64,000 bases of DNA. Source: Candidatus Jettenia caeni. GTDB lineage: Bacteria > Planctomycetota > Brocadiia > Brocadiales > Brocadiaceae. A program made the position numbers and the translations under genes. Where the stretch lies: NCBI GenBank assembly GCA_000296795.1, contig BAFH01000003.1, forward strand, positions 1,612,401 to 1,676,400, written 5' to 3'. Shown here one piece after another: positions 1 through 9,167 of the stretch. Within the stretch, counting starts at the first letter, position 1; every line of letters starts with the position of its first letter. The notes under the pieces were generated by a model. The model ran no database searches. It saw only the letters and a list, made by a program, of their open reading frames with translations, and was not told where the DNA came from.

Positions 1-206
1 AGAGCGGAGTACCTGTTGACAGTCGGTAGAAGACGAATGGTGAGGAGCGCTGTCATTATTGTTAGGACTGGGTTGTTCACATATACCACACCTCAGATAC
101 TAATTGGTCGATCCCGATGGGGAAACCACTGACTGGAGAGCCGTATGCGGGAGACCCGCCTGTACGGTTCGGAGGGAGGGGAGGCGAAAGCCTTCCCTAC
201 CCCTAT
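1..206 (+). mobile_element. 3' end of a group II intron (domains V and VI), truncated by the window edge
   Basis: Positions 138-170 form a typical group II intron domain V hairpin: GAGCCG at the 5' side, a GAGA-type tetraloop near 150-154 and CGGTTC at the 3' side. A second G/C-rich hairpin with a GAAA loop follows (about 175-203) and looks like domain VI, ending in the usual CCCCTATC-type 3' boundary near 206. The spacing and order match bacterial introns that carry a reverse transcriptase. The reverse-transcriptase gene and domains I-IV would lie to the left, outside the window. The exact 3' splice point is my estimate. Confidence 0.85.
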
Positions 207-244
207 CACCTGAAACGCCTGGAGAGATACAAGATTTTGCAATG

Positions 245-272
245 GTAGAGATGCAAGATTTTGCGTCTCTAC
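245..272. repeat. 28-bp palindromic REP-like repeat (GTAGAGA...TCTCTAC family)
   Basis: A nearly perfect inverted repeat with arms GTAGAGATGCAAGA and TTTTGCGTCTCTAC. It belongs to the same loose family as the palindromes at 19490-19516, 45486-45513, 45797-45826 and 47498-47526, which all start GTAG and end CTAC or GTAC. Confidence 0.7.
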
Positions 273-365
273 CTAATCCCGTAGGGATGTTATGATTATA
301 GCATTTCTGAAATCATTAGAAAAATTTGATCGTGAACAATTTGAGATTTGATGAGATGGGGGGCT

Positions 366-1460
366 ATGATTTTCAAAAGTCGAATCCTCATCGTAGCGTT
401 CCTTGCACCGATCATTGATCTTACTGGTTGCATAGGCATTGGGCCACGGTTTCTGGCGCGGGACCGGTTTGATTATACCACCGCCATTTCTGACTCCTGG
501 AAGGACCAGATGCTTCTGAATATGGTGAAGATGCGCTACGCCGATGCACCTGTTTTTCTTGATGTAAACTCTGTTATCAGCCAATATGCACTGGATAGTG
601 TAGTTAGTGTGAACTCTTCCTGGAGCAGCCCCAAGACAGGATTTGGAGGTGGTAATATCCTCGGTATTGGTGGAATCGGAAGATACTTTGACCGACCTAC
701 TATAACATACAGTCCCATGACAGGGGAACGATTTGCCCGGAGCCTGATGAAGCCCATTCCTCCCATTTCTCTCCTTACCATGATTCAAACCGGTTATCCT
801 ATCGATCTGGTTTTCAGGCTCTGCATACATGCCATTAACGGGATACAGAATCGCTTCGGAGGAGGGGTGAGGGCGCGTCAGGCAGATCCTGAGTTCTATC
901 CTTTGCTTGAGAGGATGAGAAAAGTTCAGAGTGAGGGAGTTATGGGGATGCGGGTAAAAAAAATAGATAAAGAAGAGGCCTCTCTCGAGATCTTTTTCCG
1001 TGAGAGGGCAGATCAAACAATGGCAGAGGATATCCGCGCTATCAGAAATATCCTTGGCCTCGACCCTAACGTAAAAGAATTCAAGGTAATCTATGGCTCT
1101 TTTTCCCCAAGTGACAAAGAAGTCGCTATTCTTACCCGGTCGATTTTAGAGATTATTTCTGATTTGGCTTCTTATATTGATGTGCCCGATGTACATGTGG
1201 CAGAGAAACGCGTAAATCCGGTACTGGCGGATCAATCTGCAGGTACTCCTCCTGTGTCTCTGATTCGGATATACAGTTCTCAGGAAAAACCTTCGGATGT
1301 CTTCATTTCGGTTCCTTATCGGGGTTACTGGTTTTGGATTGACGATAAGGACTTGCCATCCAAGAGCTTGTTTTCCTCCTTGATGTTTGTCATTACCCTT
1401 ATGGAGACAGAAGGTAAAGAAGGCGCTCCGATTGTGACAATACCTGCGGGTGGTGGTTAG
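366..1460 (+). CDS. Conserved hypothetical secreted lipoprotein
   Basis: About 364 residues. The N-terminus is a hydrophobic signal segment ending in a good lipobox (LTGC near residue 17), so the mature protein is probably a membrane-anchored lipoprotein. I start it at the ATG at 366 because a G-run sits just upstream and the lipoprotein signal begins cleanly there; in-frame starts at 348 (TTG) and 351 (ATG) add a few charged residues. The body has no motif I can name. It contains a phrase describing a set of polar loops (SWKDQMLLNMVKMRYAD) that I associate with uncharacterised envelope proteins. Function unknown. Confidence 0.75.
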   Translation: MIFKSRILIVAFLAPIIDLTGCIGIGPRFLARDRFDYTTAISDSWKDQMLLNMVKMRYADAPVFLDVNSVISQYALDSVVSVNSSWSSPKTGFGGGNILGIGGIGRYFDRPTITYSPMTGERFARSLMKPIPPISLLTMIQTGYPIDLVFRLCIHAINGIQNRFGGGVRARQADPEFYPLLERMRKVQSEGVMGMRVKKIDKEEASLEIFFRERADQTMAEDIRAIRNILGLDPNVKEFKVIYGSFSPSDKEVAILTRSILEIISDLASYIDVPDVHVAEKRVNPVLADQSAGTPPVSLIRIYSSQEKPSDVFISVPYRGYWFWIDDKDLPSKSLFSSLMFVITLMETEGKEGAPIVTIPAGGG

Positions 1461-1492
1461 GTATAAATGGAATGTGTAGGAAATTCAATTCC

Positions 1493-1568
1493 GTAGGGTA
1501 ACCCTTTAGGGTTGCTCTCCCCCATGCATGTTCAGGCGGGGAGGAAGCAAGGCTAAAGCCTTGCCCTA
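1493..1568 (-). repeat. Composite REP element, copy 1 (two hairpins, ~76 bp)
   Basis: Two short palindromes, one built on AACCCTTTAGGGTT and one on GGCTAAAGCC, separated by a G/C-rich spacer. Read on the minus strand, the unit matches 32283-32357 in order and spacing. The rest of the 1461-1814 gap shows no gene. It contains a TGTATAGGAATTTCAA string at about 1612 that recurs near 37028. Confidence 0.65.
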
Positions 1569-1814
1569 TCGTCTCTTGATAGGAAATAAAAGTCGCCGAA
1601 GGTCTGATTTATGTATAGGAATTTCAATGTTTTGTTGTAGGGGCAGCATTTGTCATTTTCGATGCCTGCCTCAATAGGAAAATTTCATGTAAATCTCGTG
1701 AAGAATAATAACAAAAGATGGCTTCGCCTATTCTCTTTATGTATAGGTATTATTACAACGATTTTTCTTCTTCGATGACCGCCTTGCTTTTAATAATAAA
1801 GAAAGGTACTCCCT

Positions 1815-2570
1815 ATGAAAAGAATGAGTTTTTTTCTGGTTGTAATTATGATACTTTTTCACATCTTGGTATTTTCGGTAATTGCACAAACAACTTCCGT
1901 TAACCAGCCCCAAACAACCGCTTCAAGTGGTCAACAAGTACAGTATATCTTGAGTATTCCCGCGATATTTACCTTTTTCATACTTATGCTGGGGCCTATC
2001 AAAGTTTTGGTACCGTTTGTTAAGATGACCAGAGATACAGATACAAGGTTTCGGCGTAAACTTGCACTTATAGCAACCCTCATCTCCACTATTGGTTGTC
2101 TTGTTGCTGCTTTTATGGGCCAAAGGATACTGAAATCCTGGCATATTTCAATTCCAGCTATAATGCTTGCAGGGGGAATAATTCTTTTTCTGGTGGCGCT
2201 GCAAATGATTATGCAGATGTATTCGTCACCGCATCGGGATGAGACAACACCATCCACCCCAACGCTCGCTATGGCTGTTTCTCCCCTCTCCTTTCCTACA
2301 ATTGTCACCCCTTACGGAATTGCAATTCTTATTATACTTATGGCAACAGCGCAGGATGCTGTACGGCAGGTTGAGATTATTGGTGTATTGTTAGCAACTA
2401 TGGTTCTCAATCTCCTCACGATGCTGTTTGCTCACAGGATACTAAAGGTTATTGGTGTCATAACCCTGCAAATCCTCGGCAGTGTGCTCGGTGTGTTGCA
2501 GGTTGCACTTGGAATAGAAATGATAATTCAAACCTTAATAAAAATGGGGTTAATGGTAACAGTCTCATAA
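1815..2570 (+). CDS. MarC family integral membrane protein
   Basis: 251 residues with about six hydrophobic segments, the length and spacing of the MarC/UPF0056 family. Family-typical phrases are visible: a polar loop after the first core helix (GPIKVLVPFV), an aliphatic AGGIILFLVALQM helix, and the SPLSFPTIVTPYGIA loop, which corresponds to the conserved P-L-(A/S)-x-P-x-I-x-(G/T)-P signature. An extra N-terminal hydrophobic stretch of about 25 residues could be a signal peptide or an added helix. A weak AAAGAAAGG ribosome site precedes the ATG. MarC proteins are inner-membrane proteins of unknown transport activity; the old link to multiple antibiotic resistance is not supported. Confidence 0.88.
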   Translation: MKRMSFFLVVIMILFHILVFSVIAQTTSVNQPQTTASSGQQVQYILSIPAIFTFFILMLGPIKVLVPFVKMTRDTDTRFRRKLALIATLISTIGCLVAAFMGQRILKSWHISIPAIMLAGGIILFLVALQMIMQMYSSPHRDETTPSTPTLAMAVSPLSFPTIVTPYGIAILIILMATAQDAVRQVEIIGVLLATMVLNLLTMLFAHRILKVIGVITLQILGSVLGVLQVALGIEMIIQTLIKMGLMVTVS

Positions 2571-2593
2571 ATTATAAAAAGGAGAATAATTTT

Positions 2594-3373
2594 GTGAATG
2601 GAAAGAGAAATATTGTTAGAAGTATTACCGTGATCTGTGGATGCATTATATCGGGAGTAACATTGGTAAGCATCCCGTTGGGATGCAAGACAGCCTCCGC
2701 TCCTGATTCCGGATTTTTACAAGAATCAGAGCGAATGACTCCCCGGAGAGAGCGATTCCCTTTTAACAGGGTATGGGTAAAGCCAGGTGTACAGAAAGAA
2801 GATTATGACTACATGGTAATTTCTCCGGTCAACACGCAGTATCTCATGGAAAATACCGGCTGGAAAGCTGCAAATCCTGGTAATATGAACCTTGAGGACA
2901 GCGCCCGTGAGTTGGCACAGTATACAGAGGAAACATTTCGCGATGCATTCCTCAATGATGAAAGGCCGGGAATGAAATTGGCAAGCCGGCCGGGGCCGCG
3001 AACGGTAGTGCTTGAGCTGGCTATCGTGGAACTTGCGCCGAGCAAGGCTACGTTAGGTGCACTCAGGCTTGCTGCTCCTGCTTTTGGTCCTGCGGTTGGG
3101 ATTGCTGTCGGGGCAGGATCGGCGGCTGCCGGTGGACGACCAAGTGCTGCAATTGAAGGAAGATTGAAAGATGGAGTTACAGGCGAAACACTCTTAATGT
3201 TTGCTGACCGCCAAGAAGCCCAAATGCGTGTCGTTGACCTGAAGGCGGTCACGTGGTGGGGGCATGCGAAGGGCATCATAAAAGACTGGGCGAATCAGTG
3301 CGTCGAACTTGCCAAAACACCCAAGGACTATCAGGTAAAGGATCGTATGCCCTTCACCTTAAGTCCCTGGTAA
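2594..3373 (+). CDS. DUF3313-type lipoprotein
   Basis: 259 residues starting at a GTG preceded by AAAAGGAG. The N-terminus is a long signal segment ending in IPLGC, a plausible lipobox at about residue 30. The mature part resembles the DUF3313 family of small periplasmic lipoproteins: an early YMVISPV strand, a central A/G-rich stretch (about 150-185) and a late motif around AKGIIKDWA. It lies 23 bp after the marC-type gene on the same strand, so the two may be cotranscribed. Molecular function is unknown. Confidence 0.72.
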   Translation: MNGKRNIVRSITVICGCIISGVTLVSIPLGCKTASAPDSGFLQESERMTPRRERFPFNRVWVKPGVQKEDYDYMVISPVNTQYLMENTGWKAANPGNMNLEDSARELAQYTEETFRDAFLNDERPGMKLASRPGPRTVVLELAIVELAPSKATLGALRLAAPAFGPAVGIAVGAGSAAAGGRPSAAIEGRLKDGVTGETLLMFADRQEAQMRVVDLKAVTWWGHAKGIIKDWANQCVELAKTPKDYQVKDRMPFTLSPW

Positions 3374-3379
3374 CATTTT

Positions 3380-3558
3380 AGAGACTGTCTGAAAAGTTCC
3401 CTTTTCTGTATTTATATTCTATTGACGAAGACTGTCTTTATTACCGTCATTGCGAGGGTAGTATCCGAAGCAATCCCTGAGCCTTTTCCAAAGAGATTGC
3501 TTCGGAAAAAGCCATCGCAATGACAAGGTGGTGATTTCTATCTTTTCAGATAGTCTCT
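3380..3558. mobile_element. MITE-like element with AGAGACTGTCTGAAAA-type terminal inverted repeats
   Basis: The left end AGAGACTGTCTGAAAAG (3380-3396) is matched by an inverted copy at 3542-3558 with one or two mismatches. Inside is a 79-bp palindrome (3446-3524) beginning GTCATTGCGAGG and ending ATCGCAATGAC, the same palindrome that occurs at 32101 and 39395. There is no coding capacity. The element supplies the sequence immediately upstream of the outer-membrane gene. A shorter relative is at 18573-18670. Confidence 0.7.
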
Positions 3559-3581
3559 TGGAAAAAAAGGAGATGGAGTTC

Positions 3582-4415
3582 ATGATAACGAATAATTATG
3601 GAAAAATGAAAAAAAGTAATAATTGTTTCATGATATTGATAGTATTTTTATTGTTACTTATCAACATGCCTTCCTTTGCTGAAGACAGGAATGGTACCAA
3701 ATCTGAGGATAAAAAAGATACCAAATGGGAATTTATCATTGTTCCTTATTTATGGATAATGGGAATTGAAGGTGATGTAACGGTAAAAGGCCGTAATGCT
3801 GAGGTAGATGTGAGTTTTGATGATATTCTGGATGATCTGGATCTTACTTCAGTAAACCATTTTATAGCTCGAAGAGGAAAATGGGAATTTTTTATTGAAC
3901 CAAACTATATGAAACTTTCTTCAGAAGGGGAGGTCGGTACAATCAATGTCGATGTTGAAACAGAGATGTTACTCTTAGAATTTGGTGCATTCTATAGACT
4001 TGGAACGTGGGGAGGAAGATTGCCCGTATCGCTTGATGTTTTGGGAGGAGGAAGATACTGGCATATCGATAATGAAATTGATGTAAGTGTGCCTATGCTT
4101 GGCTTAGAAAGGGATGTGGATTCAGAAAAAGATTTAATAGACCCTTTTGTTGGACTTCGTGTTGGTACCTCTATAACGAAAAAGTTGCAGTTCAGTGCAA
4201 GGGGTGATATCGGCGGTTTCGATATTTCGGATGATACCTCAGATCTTTCGTGGCAGGCTGTAGGACTCTTTGAATATAACATTTCTCAAAGGATCATTGC
4301 CGGGGCAGGTTACCGGGCACTGGATATAGACTATGAAGAAGGAAGTGGAGATGATAAAAATGCGTTCGATGTTACGATCCATGGACCTGTATTAGGAGTG
4401 GGAATCCGTTTTTGA
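3582..4415 (+). CDS. Outer-membrane beta-barrel protein (porin-like, hypothetical)
   Basis: About 277 residues. The ATG at 3582 has an AAGGAG ribosome site 9 bp upstream; an in-frame ATG at 3606 is also possible. A signal peptide ends near MPSFA/ED. The mature protein alternates short polar and aromatic strands (KWEFIIVPYLWIMGIEGDV..., ISQRIIAGAGYRALDIDYEEG) and finishes with a strand ending in phenylalanine (GVGIRF), the usual C-terminal signature for outer-membrane assembly. The pattern resembles OmpW/OmpA-barrel-like proteins annotated as hypothetical. The reading frame extends further upstream into the MITE, but that part is not convincing coding sequence. Confidence 0.75.
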   Translation: MITNNYGKMKKSNNCFMILIVFLLLLINMPSFAEDRNGTKSEDKKDTKWEFIIVPYLWIMGIEGDVTVKGRNAEVDVSFDDILDDLDLTSVNHFIARRGKWEFFIEPNYMKLSSEGEVGTINVDVETEMLLLEFGAFYRLGTWGGRLPVSLDVLGGGRYWHIDNEIDVSVPMLGLERDVDSEKDLIDPFVGLRVGTSITKKLQFSARGDIGGFDISDDTSDLSWQAVGLFEYNISQRIIAGAGYRALDIDYEEGSGDDKNAFDVTIHGPVLGVGIRF

Positions 4416-4509
4416 GGTTTTTCAAATAGCAAATTTTTTTCATAGCAGTAAACTGAGAATAAACGCTTTTATCAAAAATATCTGGACTAATAAAAAGTAC
4501 AAAGACCAT

Positions 4510-4601
4510 TATAGTGATCAACGATTGAAAACCAGACGGCATATGGCAGAGATAAAGTTTTGTAAACCAGGTGCTCTCCGGTATAGTAATCAATCTTTCC
4601 C
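4510..4601 (+). repeat. ~92-bp dispersed repeat, left copy (inverted with respect to 19518-19608)
   Basis: The segment from TATAGTGATCAACGATTGAA to ATCAATCTTTCCC reappears in reverse orientation at 19518-19608 with roughly one difference in eight bases and at most a single-base gap. It ends 11 bp before the sulfatase start, so it also forms that gene's leader. Confidence 0.8.
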
Positions 4602-4612
4602 AGGGAAACACT

Positions 4613-6169
4613 ATGAAATTATTTCGATTTAGCATTGTAGTTACGTACCTGATATTTTCCGCTTTACTTTTTAACACAAGTCATGCAGTTGCTGCTGCCA
4701 GGGATAAAAAACCCAACATCCTTGTCATCTGGGGAGATGATATCGGTTGGAACAATCCCAGTTGTTATCATCGCGGCATGATGGGTTATCAAACGCCTAA
4801 TATTGACAGACTCGCAAAGGAGGGTGCTATGTTTACTGACTGGTATGGCCAGCAGAGTTGCACCGCCGGGCGCGCGGCATTCATTACCGGCCAAAGCCCG
4901 TTTCGTACCGGGCTTCTTAAGGTGGGATTGCCAGGTACGAAAGAAGGGTTGATGAAAGAAGATCCGACTATTGCCGAGTTGCTCAAACCGATGGGCTATG
5001 TTACCGGACAGTTTGGTAAGAACCATTTAGGCGACCGGGATGGGCATCTGCCGACGAATCATGGTTTTGACGAATTCTTCGGCAACCTTTATCACCTCAA
5101 TGCAGAAGAGGAGCCTGAGCATCCGGACTATCCAAAAAATCCCGAATTCAAGAAGAAGTTTGGTCCGCGTGGCGTGATTCACAGCTTCGCCAATGGCAAG
5201 ATTACGGACACCGGCCCGTTGACGAAAAAGCGTATGGAAACCGTGGATGACGAAGTCACCAAAGAGGCACTGCATTTCATTGAAAAAGCCAATAAGGATG
5301 GTAAACCGTTTTTCGTTTGGTGGAACTCCACCCGTATGCACATCTGGACGCACCTGAAGAAGGAGTCTGAGGGTAAGACAGGCCTTGGCATTTATCCCGA
5401 CGGTATGGCCGAACATGATGGGCACATCGGCCAGTTGCTCAAAAAGCTCGATGACCTTGGTATTGCCGATAACACCATTGTAATGTATTCAACCGACAAC
5501 GGCGCAGAATGTTTCTCATGGCCCGATGGAGGTACAACACCGTTCCGCAACGAGAAAAACTCCAACTGGGAAGGAGGTTACCGCGTTCCCTGCATTATCC
5601 GTTGGCCGGGAGTCGTTAAACCTGGTACGGTAATCAACCACATCGGCTCGCATGAGGATATGCTGCAAACCTTGCTGGCGGCCGCTGGCGAACCAGATAT
5701 CGCAGAGAAGTTGAAGAAAGGTTACAAGTCTGGCGACAAATCCTTTAAGGTTCACCTTGATGGCTACAACCTCCTGCCCGCACTCAAAGGCGAAGCCGAA
5801 TGGCCGCGTAAGGAATTCTTCTACTTCAGTGATGACGGCAACCTGGTGAACCTCCGTTACAACCAGTGGAAAATTGTCTTTGCCGAACAGCGCGAACACG
5901 GTTTTAACGTGTGGCAGGAGCCTCTGGTGACGCTCCGTGTGCCCAAACTGTTCAACCTCCGTACTGACCCATTTGAGCGAGCAGACCACGAGGCTGTTGA
6001 TTATCCACGGTGGCGCACGGAGCGTATTTTCCTGCTCGTACCGGCACAGGCGTTTGTAGGACAATACCTTCAGACCTTCAGTGAGTTTCCACCTCGCCAG
6101 AAGCCTGGCAGCTTCAATCTTGACCGGGTGCTGGAGAAACTTCAGGAAGCCGGTGGAGGCAGCAAGTGA
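4613..6169 (+). CDS. Exported arylsulfatase (formylglycine type)
   Basis: 518 residues from the ATG at 4613, which has an AGGGA site; a GTG at 4571 is unlikely because it places the signal peptide internally. The signal peptide ends near VAAA. The sulfatase fold follows: metal-binding Asp pair in WGDDIGW (about 40), the active-site box CTAGR at Cys83, GKNHLGD, a DNGAE metal site in the middle and a C-terminal LRTDPFERAD motif. Cys83 must be converted to formylglycine by a maturation enzyme that is not in this window. It would hydrolyse a sulfate ester or related substrate in the periplasm; the substrate cannot be read from sequence. First gene of the GC-rich sulfatase island. Confidence 0.9.
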   Translation: MKLFRFSIVVTYLIFSALLFNTSHAVAAARDKKPNILVIWGDDIGWNNPSCYHRGMMGYQTPNIDRLAKEGAMFTDWYGQQSCTAGRAAFITGQSPFRTGLLKVGLPGTKEGLMKEDPTIAELLKPMGYVTGQFGKNHLGDRDGHLPTNHGFDEFFGNLYHLNAEEEPEHPDYPKNPEFKKKFGPRGVIHSFANGKITDTGPLTKKRMETVDDEVTKEALHFIEKANKDGKPFFVWWNSTRMHIWTHLKKESEGKTGLGIYPDGMAEHDGHIGQLLKKLDDLGIADNTIVMYSTDNGAECFSWPDGGTTPFRNEKNSNWEGGYRVPCIIRWPGVVKPGTVINHIGSHEDMLQTLLAAAGEPDIAEKLKKGYKSGDKSFKVHLDGYNLLPALKGEAEWPRKEFFYFSDDGNLVNLRYNQWKIVFAEQREHGFNVWQEPLVTLRVPKLFNLRTDPFERADHEAVDYPRWRTERIFLLVPAQAFVGQYLQTFSEFPPRQKPGSFNLDRVLEKLQEAGGGSK

Positions 6170-6427
6170 GCAGGCGCTGTGTGAAAACGCCGTAGCAACT
6201 GCACGGATAGAATCCACCACGATGATGAGTGTACTTGTCTGAGATGGAGAGAATGTAGGTGAGTTTTACTCTATTTTCATTACCTCTGTTGTCTCCTGCT
6301 CAAGACCAGGAGAAACAACTTGAACAAACTCATCATGGGGCACCATTCTGCTCGTCGCGAGCATTGCTGTGGCAATGCAGACGGAGGACAAGAAAACAAA
6401 CATTAATTCGAAGGAGGAACCTAAACT

Positions 6428-7825
6428 ATGAAAGAAAAAGACCAAGCTATGAATCGACGTGAGATGCTTATGACCTTAGGTGTAACTGCAACAGGTATTG
6501 CTGCAGCCACTCTTCCTACGGCGGAGGCGGCTGGTGAAAAGAAACCCACGCCTGGTGCACCCGGAGAGAAAAACCCTTATGGGTCGCCGCCGGGCACCGG
6601 CATTTCGATGCCTCCTTACTACCTGCCGACGCCCTCGGTTAGGAACAAGAACAACTACTTCCCGCAAAGTGAGACGCTCGGTCCGGATGAGATGCGCATT
6701 ATCTTCATGGGTAGCAACCCCTGGCCGCCACGCATGACCCAGGCCAGTACCTGCATTATGGTGGAGCTGGGCGGGGCCAAGCGGCTGTTTTTCGATTTCG
6801 GGCCTGGCTGCCTGCGCAATATCGTTGCCAACCAGGTGCCGGTGCCGGAAATCAATGATATCTTCATCACCCATCTGCACATCGACCATTTCGGCGAACT
6901 GCCCTACCTGTACCAATTCGCCCCGTTTAACGGGCGCTGGAAACCGCTGTGCGTGATTGGCCCGTCAGGCCGAACGCCGGCGCTGGGCACCAAGGCCGTA
7001 TGTGAAGCTATCAAGAAGATGGGCGCCTGGACTTCAGCGTGGTCTGTGGGGCCAATGGCTGACGGTTATGAGATCGATGTCTCCGAGTTCGACTTCAGGG
7101 ATGATGGTGGCATCTGTTACGACAAGGACGGTGTGAAGGTGACTCATTGGCGGCGCTCTCACGGCGTGGACGGCGCCTCAGCATACCGGCTGGACTGGAA
7201 CGGCCTTTCCTTCGTCTGGACTGGCGACGGCAAGCCCGACCAGCTTACCGCCAAGTACGCCAAAGGCGTAGACGTGTTTGTCACCGAGATGGCCATCGAT
7301 ATGGTAAACCTGTGGGCATTGAAACAAGGTGTAGCACCTTTCATGGGGGCATTTACGGTTGACAATCTGCACACGCCGCACTACGGTGTCGGCTACCTGG
7401 CAAACCTGGTGCAGCCGCGGCTTGCCATGGCCTGCCATGTCTCCTACGATCGCGAATTAATCGGCGAGATGATGGCTGGTATACGGACGCACTACAAAGG
7501 CATGTTTGCCTTTGGTATCGATCACACTGTTGTTAATGTCACTAAGGAGCGTGTCTGGATCCGCGAGGCAGCGTTACCGGAGACAACTAATACCGTCCGC
7601 CCGAGCCTGGAGTGGGTCATCCAGCACAACTTCGGTGGTAAGATACCGGGTGAGATAGCAATCAAAAATCCGTTTATTGCCAATCAGGAGCAAGGGATCC
7701 GCGATCAGGAAATTGATCCTGCGCTCTTCACCCCCAAGGACCAGATACGGGAATGGGCACGGTTGCCCGCCGAGATGAAGATCAACCTGGCCGAAATGCT
7801 CGGCATCACGTCGGCGAAGAAGTAA
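6428..7825 (+). CDS. MBL-fold metallo-hydrolase with Tat-type signal (GntH-like family)
   Basis: 465 residues; start chosen at 6428 because GAAGGAGGA lies 9 bp upstream. The N-terminus has twin arginines (NRREMLM) followed by a hydrophobic Ala-rich stretch, indicating Tat export of a folded metalloprotein. The metal site is THLHIDH (His149, His151, Asp153, His154), with further ligands at SHG and TGDG. Overall it resembles the exported MBL hydrolases that automated annotation often names after guanitoxin GntH. I treat that name as family resemblance only, because no other guanitoxin gene is present. In the 6170-6427 gap a short signal-peptide-like frame (TILLVASIAVAMQTEDK) ends at the ATGA of this gene but has no start and looks like a remnant. 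Confidence 0.85.
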   Translation: MKEKDQAMNRREMLMTLGVTATGIAAATLPTAEAAGEKKPTPGAPGEKNPYGSPPGTGISMPPYYLPTPSVRNKNNYFPQSETLGPDEMRIIFMGSNPWPPRMTQASTCIMVELGGAKRLFFDFGPGCLRNIVANQVPVPEINDIFITHLHIDHFGELPYLYQFAPFNGRWKPLCVIGPSGRTPALGTKAVCEAIKKMGAWTSAWSVGPMADGYEIDVSEFDFRDDGGICYDKDGVKVTHWRRSHGVDGASAYRLDWNGLSFVWTGDGKPDQLTAKYAKGVDVFVTEMAIDMVNLWALKQGVAPFMGAFTVDNLHTPHYGVGYLANLVQPRLAMACHVSYDRELIGEMMAGIRTHYKGMFAFGIDHTVVNVTKERVWIREAALPETTNTVRPSLEWVIQHNFGGKIPGEIAIKNPFIANQEQGIRDQEIDPALFTPKDQIREWARLPAEMKINLAEMLGITSAKK

Positions 7826-7935
7826 CTGGTCAAGATGGTTTACGTTCCATCGGTCCCGTAAGAATCCGACGGAACGTTTTCGTGGAAATGTAGCCGAAGT
7901 TTTCAGACTTAGGCTAAAGGAGACAACGAGAGATC

Positions 7936-8949
7936 ATGAACATCTTTAACAACACTGGAATTTCTCTTACAATCCTCACAGGCTTCCTCGGGGCAGGGAA
8001 GACTACGATGCTCAACCGTATCCTCAACGGCAATCATGGCCTAAAGGTGGCGGTGCTGGTTAATGATTTCGGTTCGATCAATATCGATGCCGAACTTATT
8101 GTGGGCATTGAAAGCAATGTCATCAGCCTCGCTAATGGTTGCATCTGCTGCACTATCCGCGATGACCTCATCGCGACGGTGATGGAGACGATCAATCGGC
8201 CAGAACGGCCTGAATACATCCTGTTGGAAGCCAGCGGCGTAGCCGAGCCTTCCGGTATTGCCATGACCTTCAACAATCCCAGTTTTCGCGACCGTATCCG
8301 TCTGGATAGCATCCTGTGTGTAGTGGATGCGGAGCAGGTATTTACCTCACCGGAGTTTATGGATCTGAAGCTCTTCCAGATGGCTTGTGCCGACATGATT
8401 ATTCTGAATAAGGTGGATCTGGTGGGCTCCGACCAGGTCGCCAGGATCAAGGAATGGCTGGACAGCCGCTTTCACTGCTACAGACTTATCGAGGCCGTCC
8501 AGGCTGATGTGCCGCTCCCTGTTTTGCTTTCAGTCGGCCGCTATGATCCAACCCAGGCAGACCCGAACTGGTACAACTTAAAGCATCACGACTGCAGAGA
8601 CTCTCACTGCAATCAAAAGCATCACCACCATGATCATTCGAATGTGTTCGGCACCTGGAGCTATGAGACTGATCGGCCGCTCTCGCTGGATGTGCTGAGT
8701 GAGATTGTGTCAAAGCTGCCGGTGAATATCTATCGGGCTAAGGGCGTTATGTACACCCTGGATGCACCGGAACGGCGGGTGATTTTACAAGTTGTTGGCA
8801 GGCGCGTGGACATCTCACTGGCAGATGAGTGGGGTAAGCGGACGCCACGGACACAAATTGTGGCCATTGGAGCAGCCGGTGCCATTGATGAGGAATCGTT
8901 GCGGGCTAAGTTCGAGCAGTGTATCGGCAATTCAGTGGCCGGCCACTGA
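7936..8949 (+). CDS. CobW/COG0523-type GTP-binding metallochaperone
   Basis: 337 residues with all G3E GTPase hallmarks: Walker A GFLGAGKTT (16-24), the metal-binding CxCC box as NGCICC (Cys69, 71, 72), a switch/Walker B region ILLEASG, NKVD for guanine specificity (about 155) and a CobW C-terminal domain. A His-rich linker (KHHHHDH near 227) lies between the domains and suggests Zn, Co or Ni binding. Such proteins use GTP hydrolysis to load metal into client enzymes. Here the nearest metalloenzyme clients are the MBL hydrolases and sulfatases (inference). The last codons lie inside a perfect palindrome at 8923-8958. Confidence 0.9.
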   Translation: MNIFNNTGISLTILTGFLGAGKTTMLNRILNGNHGLKVAVLVNDFGSINIDAELIVGIESNVISLANGCICCTIRDDLIATVMETINRPERPEYILLEASGVAEPSGIAMTFNNPSFRDRIRLDSILCVVDAEQVFTSPEFMDLKLFQMACADMIILNKVDLVGSDQVARIKEWLDSRFHCYRLIEAVQADVPLPVLLSVGRYDPTQADPNWYNLKHHDCRDSHCNQKHHHHDHSNVFGTWSYETDRPLSLDVLSEIVSKLPVNIYRAKGVMYTLDAPERRVILQVVGRRVDISLADEWGKRTPRTQIVAIGAAGAIDEESLRAKFEQCIGNSVAGH

Positions 8950-8958
8950 ATTGCCGAT
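8923..8958. repeat. Perfect 36-bp palindrome spanning the cobW-like stop codon
   Basis: ATCGGCAATTCAGTGGCC is followed immediately by its exact reverse complement, an 18-bp arm with no loop. The TGA stop (8947-8949) is inside the right arm. No T-run follows, so a standard intrinsic terminator is unlikely. It could be a stem that stabilises the 3' end of the mRNA or a REP-like insertion. Confidence 0.8.
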
Positions 8959-9167
8959 GGAAATACAGACAGATAGGTCAACAAGAGCGAACGGAGATGA
9001 GAAGTCAGTCGCCTCTGTTCCCTCCTGTTAAAACAACAGAAATGATTAGCATTGGATTCTGGAATAGCAAAATTGATTTAGACTATATAACGGAGAGCCT
9101 GCTTGTAAATGGCGAAGCTAAGACCCTGAAAATAGGATGTTAATTTTATAGAAAGGAGGAATATAAC

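Noticed and set aside
273..1016. Long minus-strand frame antisense to the first lipoprotein gene
   Set aside because: No ribosome site, no recognisable fold; opposite strand of a gene with a good signal peptide and lipobox.
6259..6462. 67-codon frame before the MBL hydrolase
   Set aside because: Overlaps the real start of the hydrolase gene, Arg-rich nonsense composition; the neighbouring signal-peptide-like frame lacks a start.
6428..7825. Calling the MBL hydrolase a guanitoxin biosynthesis enzyme
   Set aside because: Only family resemblance; no other guanitoxin genes are nearby.
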